From NCBI GenBank assembly GCA_022385805.1, contig MU277685.1, positions 1-64,000 on the forward strand: a stretch of DNA of 64,000 nt, read 5' to 3'. Every line of letters starts with the position of its first letter. Position 1 is the stretch's first letter. This document shows, one piece after another, positions 57,528 through 64,000 of the stretch. A program made the position numbers and the translations under genes. The notes under the pieces were generated by a model that ran no database searches, was not told where the DNA came from, and worked only from the letters and a program-made list of their open reading frames with translations. This DNA comes from Pilatotrama ljubarskyi. Taxonomy: Eukaryota; Basidiomycota; Agaricomycetes; Polyporales; Polyporaceae.

Positions 57528-59576
57528 TTACCTCGTTCTACCTTTCCGACAGATGCGCACGTATTCCTCCATGCCACCTTCCAACAGCTCCAGCTTCTTC
57601 TTCCGAACCGCATACACCTGCTCTGCCACCTCGGAGACAAAGAACTGGTCGTGGGAGACGATCACGACCGCGCCTGCGAACTCCTTCAGGGCCATGATCA
57701 GAGCCTCTGTTGTCAAGTGGTTCGTCGGCTCGTCCAGAATCAGTAGGTGTGGCGAGGACCCGAAGGTGCTGAGAGCGAACGCGACCCGGACCATCTGCCC
57801 ACCGCTCAACGACCGCAGAGGCTGCAGCGCTAGCGAACCTTTGATGCCGTATTTGCCCAGGTGAGCCCGGCATTCCTGTTCTCGACTTTCAGGGTCCTTC
57901 TCCAACAGAAGCGACATCGCGGTCGTATTGACAGGATGCTGGTGCAGCTCGTCCACGTGGTGCTGGGTGAAATAGCCGATCTTCGCAGACAGATGTCGAT
58001 GCATCTTCCCTTTCATCGGCGGGATGTCTCCAACAAGCGCCTTCACCAGCGTCGTCTTCCCGCTCCCGTTCGCCCCGACTATGGCGATTCGTGCGGTCTG
58101 ACTGATGTTCAGTATTACACCAGTCATGAGGGGCGGTTGCTTCTTGTCGTAACCCAGAGACACGTCCTCCACCTCGATGATCGCCCCCGCCTGGCGTAGA
58201 GGGATGGGGTCCGGAATGCTCCAGGTCGGGGCCTGTTCCATCTTCTCGACCTCCGCATCTCCTCGAGTGCTGAAATGGTACCCGGCGCGGTCGCGATTCA
58301 ACTTGAAGCGATGTCCTTTATCGTTCACCTCCATCCCAATCCTCTCGAGCTTGCGCTGCCGCGATGCCGCCTGAGCCATCTTCTTGTCGTCTCCCGCCTT
58401 GCGCGCCTGCGACATTGCCGTCTGGACGGTCTTCTCTGCCGCAGCCTTCTTCCGCTCAATCGCCTCCGCCATCCTCTCCATGTACTTGCGCTTCTCCTCG
58501 GTATGCTCCATGTACTCATCGAAGTTGCCATCATGGTAGGTGAGCGTCTGGTTTTTGAACACGATGATTTCGTCTGCGATGGCGTTGAGGAAAGCGCGAT
58601 CGTGGGAGACAGTGACGATGGTCGTGTTGTCGAGCTGGGACAGGTAGTCCTGCAGCCAGATGATAGCAGGGAGGTCGAGGTGGTTCGTCGGCTCATCGAG
58701 AAGCAGGATGTCGGGCTCGATGTGCAACGCGGAGGCCAAAGCGACCCGGATGCGCCAGCCTCCAGACAGCTCTCCAAGCGGGCGGTCGTGCCACGCTGGC
58801 AGGAACCGCAGGCCCTTGAGGATGCTCCTCCCCTTGGCCTCCGCCTCCTCCTCTCCGTAAAGGTCCATAGCTCCGAAGAGCTCTGCTAGCAGCTCCTGCG
58901 CTTCGACGACGGCGCGAGTGATCTCGTCCTGGGAGAAGGGCTCCGCGTTGGCCGCCAGAGCGTCCTCCATGAGTTTCTCCTGCTCGATGAGTCGCTTCCG
59001 TGCATCGGCACCTCGAGCCCCGCTACGCTCGAGGGCCGTCTTGTCCGCGGCGGCCAGCTCGTCTCTGAACCTCTCTAGCCTCACCTCCCGCATGACCCGC
59101 GCCACCTCCTCCGGGTTGTCCGCCTCCAGAGCCTTCTGCACGAGCTTGAGCTCCTTGCGCGCTTGAGCCGCCTTGCGGTCCGCGTCCATGACCACCCGGA
59201 CCACGGGCCGCGCCATGTCCGTGCCCTCGAGCTGCTCGACGTATAGCACGCGGACATTCGACGGGAAGCCAGAAAGGAGCTTGTATCCGATCGCCTTGAG
59301 CAGCGTAGACTTGCCGACGCCGTTCTGCCCGATGAGCCCGTAGTGCACGCCGCGGAAGAGGCGCAGGTTCGCGCCGGAGAGGAGGGTGCGCGAGCCGATG
59401 GTGACGGAGACATCTTTGAGATCGATGTCGTTGGAGAGCGTGGTGAGGGTTTCGGCGTGGAAGCGGGAGACTTGCGATGTTGCGACGATGGGTGCGGTAC
59501 CAATCCCAGTACCGCTGTCGATTGGGGTAGCGGCGCCAGTCTGGCGTTTAGACGATGCTTTACCGCGAGTGGACAT
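57528..59576 (-). CDS. ABC-F family ATPase (translation/ribosome-associated)
   Basis: A soluble twin-ATPase without membrane helices; ABC-F proteins act on ribosomes or in translation control and resemble Arb1/Gcn20 and bacterial Uup. The start at 59576 (MSTRGKASSKRQTG) was preferred over an in-frame upstream ATG at 59759. Domain 1: GQNGVGKST (Walker A), LSGGW (signature) and DILLLDEPTNHLD (Walker B). A linker rich in charged helices and KRKYMERM, KAGDDKKMAQAASRQRKLERIG separates it from domain 2: GANGSGKTT, LSGGQMVRVA and LLILDEPTNHLT, with a switch His in VSHDQFF. One uninterrupted frame of about 680 residues. The frame runs through donor-like sequences just before the stop at 57528 (RICRKGRTR), so a short downstream exon may replace the end. 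The exact orthologue is unclear. Confidence 0.88.
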   Translation of the reverse strand: MSTRGKASSKRQTGAATPIDSGTGIGTAPIVATSQVSRFHAETLTTLSNDIDLKDVSVTIGSRTLLSGANLRLFRGVHYGLIGQNGVGKSTLLKAIGYKLLSGFPSNVRVLYVEQLEGTDMARPVVRVVMDADRKAAQARKELKLVQKALEADNPEEVARVMREVRLERFRDELAAADKTALERSGARGADARKRLIEQEKLMEDALAANAEPFSQDEITRAVVEAQELLAELFGAMDLYGEEEAEAKGRSILKGLRFLPAWHDRPLGELSGGWRIRVALASALHIEPDILLLDEPTNHLDLPAIIWLQDYLSQLDNTTIVTVSHDRAFLNAIADEIIVFKNQTLTYHDGNFDEYMEHTEEKRKYMERMAEAIERKKAAAEKTVQTAMSQARKAGDDKKMAQAASRQRKLERIGMEVNDKGHRFKLNRDRAGYHFSTRGDAEVEKMEQAPTWSIPDPIPLRQAGAIIEVEDVSLGYDKKQPPLMTGVILNISQTARIAIVGANGSGKTTLVKALVGDIPPMKGKMHRHLSAKIGYFTQHHVDELHQHPVNTTAMSLLLEKDPESREQECRAHLGKYGIKGSLALQPLRSLSGGQMVRVAFALSTFGSSPHLLILDEPTNHLTTEALIMALKEFAGAVVIVSHDQFFVSEVAEQVYAVRKKKLELLEGGMEEYVRICRKGRTR

Positions 59577-60026
59577 TGCTGTGCTGCTGTCGTGCGTGGC
59601 CCGGAAAGTCTCAACGCTTGCCACAGACACAGATACAGCGTTACCATGCTCACCTGGTTCTCTACTTGTGTTGTAATTCCCTGTTGTTTGAAGATTGCTT
59701 GTTCTCTGAAAGGATGCGAGTGCGGTTGTAGACAAGCCGTGGGCATGCAAGGCTGCCAAGCGTATAAGTCGACCTCATCTCGGTTCCGGCAGAGCGAGTC
59801 AACCTAAGTCGATGCCGGGGCCGGCTTGCAAGAGCAATGAAGGCACCAGTCTTCGACGCCTGGCATGATAATAATCCTCTGAGAGATGCAGCTCGACAGT
59901 CCGACAGCATCTGACATTGCATCGAACGGTCACAGCGCTCCGGCCCACTGGCACACGGCACAGAGGTAGACAATGCAACGCAACTACATAAATACACTAG
60001 GCCGGAATCTCCCCGGCTCTTCTGGC
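59577..60026. other. Spacer between ABC-F and GH1 genes
   Basis: Contains the ABC-F 5' region and the GH1 3' UTR. The upstream in-frame ATG at 59759 is possible but looks like leader sequence. Confidence 0.45.
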
Positions 60027-62400
<2,374 letters not shown>

Positions 62401-63069
62401 GACTGTGAGACCGACACTGCGTTATGGTGGAGCGGATTTAGGGGCACCAGAGGCTTGTCGCTTCATGAGAGCTTTATATCGACTCACCGACGGATGCGGG
62501 GAATCCTCGGCGAAGTGAGTCTGTTGGGACTACCGCATGACAAGGCATAGTTTCACTTGCGACTGAATGAAGTAGGAGAATAGACAACTGACGAAGGTGC
62601 CTGGGAGCCAGAGCCGCAGGACCTCACCTCGGTCTGGGAGGTGCCGTGCCGAATGTTCACAGCCAGTAGTGCTTGGACGAAGGGTCAGCGAGGATAGTAT
62701 CAGGCACGATTCGCATTCAGTACGCCAGGGATAGCAGTCTTTTCGTATGCGTTCCTGGTAACTGGTCAGGTAGAACGTCGCGTGTCTGCATGTGTCCGAC
62801 GCAGTTGGGTCTTTAGTTGGTATACGTATGTTACATCTAGAGTGTCAGGACCACGCGTCCTGGGGGCATGATCAGACATGAGTTACAACAATATATATTC
62901 ATTCGAGCTAACTTACCGGTCACCTGTTACTGAACAGAACCCAGCGAATCCCTTCATACAAGTCGGTCAGCCCTGGCTTCCGCCTAGGCGGCCGCTTTCG
63001 CAGGACGGGAGGCGGCGAAGAGGCTGTATGCGCCCTTCTACATCAGAGGACACCCTACCGACCCGCGTC
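62401..63069. other. Spacer with GH1 promoter
   Basis: No gene was recognised here. The part next to 62401 is the GH1 promoter, and 62950-63069 is the 3' flank of the mitochondrial protein gene. Confidence 0.5.
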
Positions 63070-63890
63070 TCAGCTGGCAGTATACTGACCCTCGCTCCGC
63101 GCGGCGGTTCCCTCCATGTCGCCCGAAGTACCGCTCTTCCCCGCGCCTTGAGCTTGCCGACGCTCCCGCTCCTTCTTCTCCTTCAGAGCCCTCTCGAACT
63201 GCTCGAACGCGCTGAGCACGACGTCTGGTCGATTCGCAGGTTCAGGCACGCTTTGTTGCCGTCGGATGTCGGGCGGCCACTCGTCCTCCGGCACGCCCAT
63301 CTCGTCCAGATTGTCACGGAGGTTATCGAGGGCTTGAATGTAGTCCTGCCGCGCCTCCTCATACAGGTCGTACACGCATACCGCGCAGCCCGACATGCAA
63401 CACTCTGGACATGCAGGTTAGTATGCATGTATCTGTCGCGAGCACGGACGAACGAACCGTCTTCTGCCGGAGGCTTGGGCGGCTCGGGTATCACATAGCC
63501 CTTGAATATCCTCTGAGTCTTCTGCCCCGTATTCGTGTTGGCCTGTCGGGTGTTCTCCTCATGTGTGTATGGCACGTCCTGCTGCTCCGACCGCTTTTGC
63601 TCTTGAAGGTCCAGTATCTCCCGGCCATATTGCGTCTTTCCCCGTACGGAGCGTTCAAGACGCTGATGTCGATTTGTGAGGTCTTGCCCACCACGGACCG
63701 ATCCCTTCAGGTGCGAGAGCTGCTCGCTATTCACGGTGGGTGCATTCGCAGGGGAGACCTCCGGGTCGTTCAGCGGTCCAGCGGTAGCCAGCCATCGAGA
63801 CAAGGTGCTATGAGTATCCAAGCATCGTACACAGTCTGGTATGCAGTGCCGATGTCGAGCGAGAGGGCGCGATAGACGTAGAAGGGACAT
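63070..63890 (-). CDS. Mitochondrial oxidoreductase-like (OXLD1-type) Cys-motif protein
   Basis: The Oxidored-like family (named from OXLD1; yeast YPL107W) is a small mitochondrial Cys-rich domain of unknown biochemical role. Exon 1 is 63890-63458 and exon 2 63404-63070, joined in phase to about 255 residues. The N-terminus MSLLRLSRPLARHRH..STLSRWLATAGPL is basic, Ser/Arg-rich and lacks acids, as for a mitochondrial presequence. The core crosses the intron: IPEPPKPPAEDECCMSGCAVCVYDLYEEARQDYIQALDNLR, with the family's CCxxxCxxCV cysteines, then PEDEWPPDIRR. The C-terminus has a charged coiled region (LKEKKERERRQ). The Cys pattern is complete. Function is not known beyond the domain name. Confidence 0.85.
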
Positions 63891-64000
63891 ATACGACGTC
63901 GAGCATGTCGAGGACGCTCTCAGGCTCGATGACGACCTCCACGCGATTTCCAGGACACCACCAGAATGGGCGCTTACCCCACTCGGCTGGACACATGAGG
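63841..64000 (+). CDS. Possible partial exon at right edge (uncertain)
   Basis: An open frame on the + strand starting at ATG 63841 (or entering after an earlier splice site) runs to the window end without a stop. Its end, RLDDDLHAISRTPPEWALTPLGWTHE, has the look of a real protein. It overlaps the start of the OXLD1-type gene on the other strand by about 50 bases, which is unusual, so one of the two starts is probably wrong or the frame is chance. No family was recognised. Confidence 0.25.
   Translation, partial: MQCRCRARGRDRRRRDIYDVEHVEDALRLDDDLHAISRTPPEWALTPLGWTHE

Overview
The window looks like nuclear DNA from a basidiomycete fungus, most likely an Agaricomycete (inference). The genes are split by many introns of about 45 to 65 bases with GT..AG ends. 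The DNA is GC-rich, promoters are pyrimidine-rich or have TATA boxes, and tRNA genes carry introns after position 37. Families typical of mushroom-forming fungi occur, such as a DUF6533-type membrane protein and an unusual long G-alpha. No bacterial, plasmid, viral or CRISPR feature was seen.

Layout, left to right: a La-motif RNA-binding protein (1359-5118, +); an MFS exporter split into about 17 exons (5993-8467, -); a non-canonical G-protein alpha subunit (10181-12318, +); a Pmp3-type membrane proteolipid (12739-13278, +); a gene-poor stretch with possible F-box/LRR remains (13.3-16.3 kb); the mismatch repair gene MSH2 with ACGCGT boxes in its promoter (16340-20337, +); a head-to-head pair of related, uncharacterised genes (20672-22545, - and 24389-26050, +); a PPxY membrane protein (26755-27437, -); a two-RRM RNA-binding protein (28108-31344, -); two intron-containing tRNA-Lys genes (32427 and 32788, +); an inverted second copy of the PPxY protein (33320-34000, +); an F-box protein (34964-37756, +); a small hydrophilic protein (38260-38997, -); a MUP1-type methionine permease (39422-41836, -); cyclophilin A (42746-43506, -); a 3.5 kb gene-poor stretch; a DUF6533-type membrane protein (47014-48876, +); tRNA-His (49125-49206); a 105 bp MITE-like element (49388-49492); a Kre9/Knh1-like GPI-anchored protein (49755-50590, -); a tandem pair of RBR ubiquitin ligases (51793-53332 and 53863-55436, +); ribosomal protein eL20 (56056-56785, -); an ABC-F ATPase (57528-59576, -); a GH1 beta-glucosidase (60027-62400, -); and a mitochondrial oxidoreductase-like protein (63070-63890, -).

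Most genes are unrelated housekeeping or accessory functions. There is no operon-like logic, as expected for a fungal chromosome. Local duplication is the main theme: the divergent uncharacterised pair, the inverted PPxY pair with a near-identical 308 bp tract, the tandem RBR ligases, and two tRNA-Lys genes whose mature sequences differ only at the wobble base. The best candidate for undescribed biology is the divergent pair at 20.7-26.1 kb. Its two proteins share order, motifs and a C-terminal domain but match no family I can name. Gene models were assembled by hand from splice signals and reading phase, so individual exon borders can be wrong even where the gene identity is firm.
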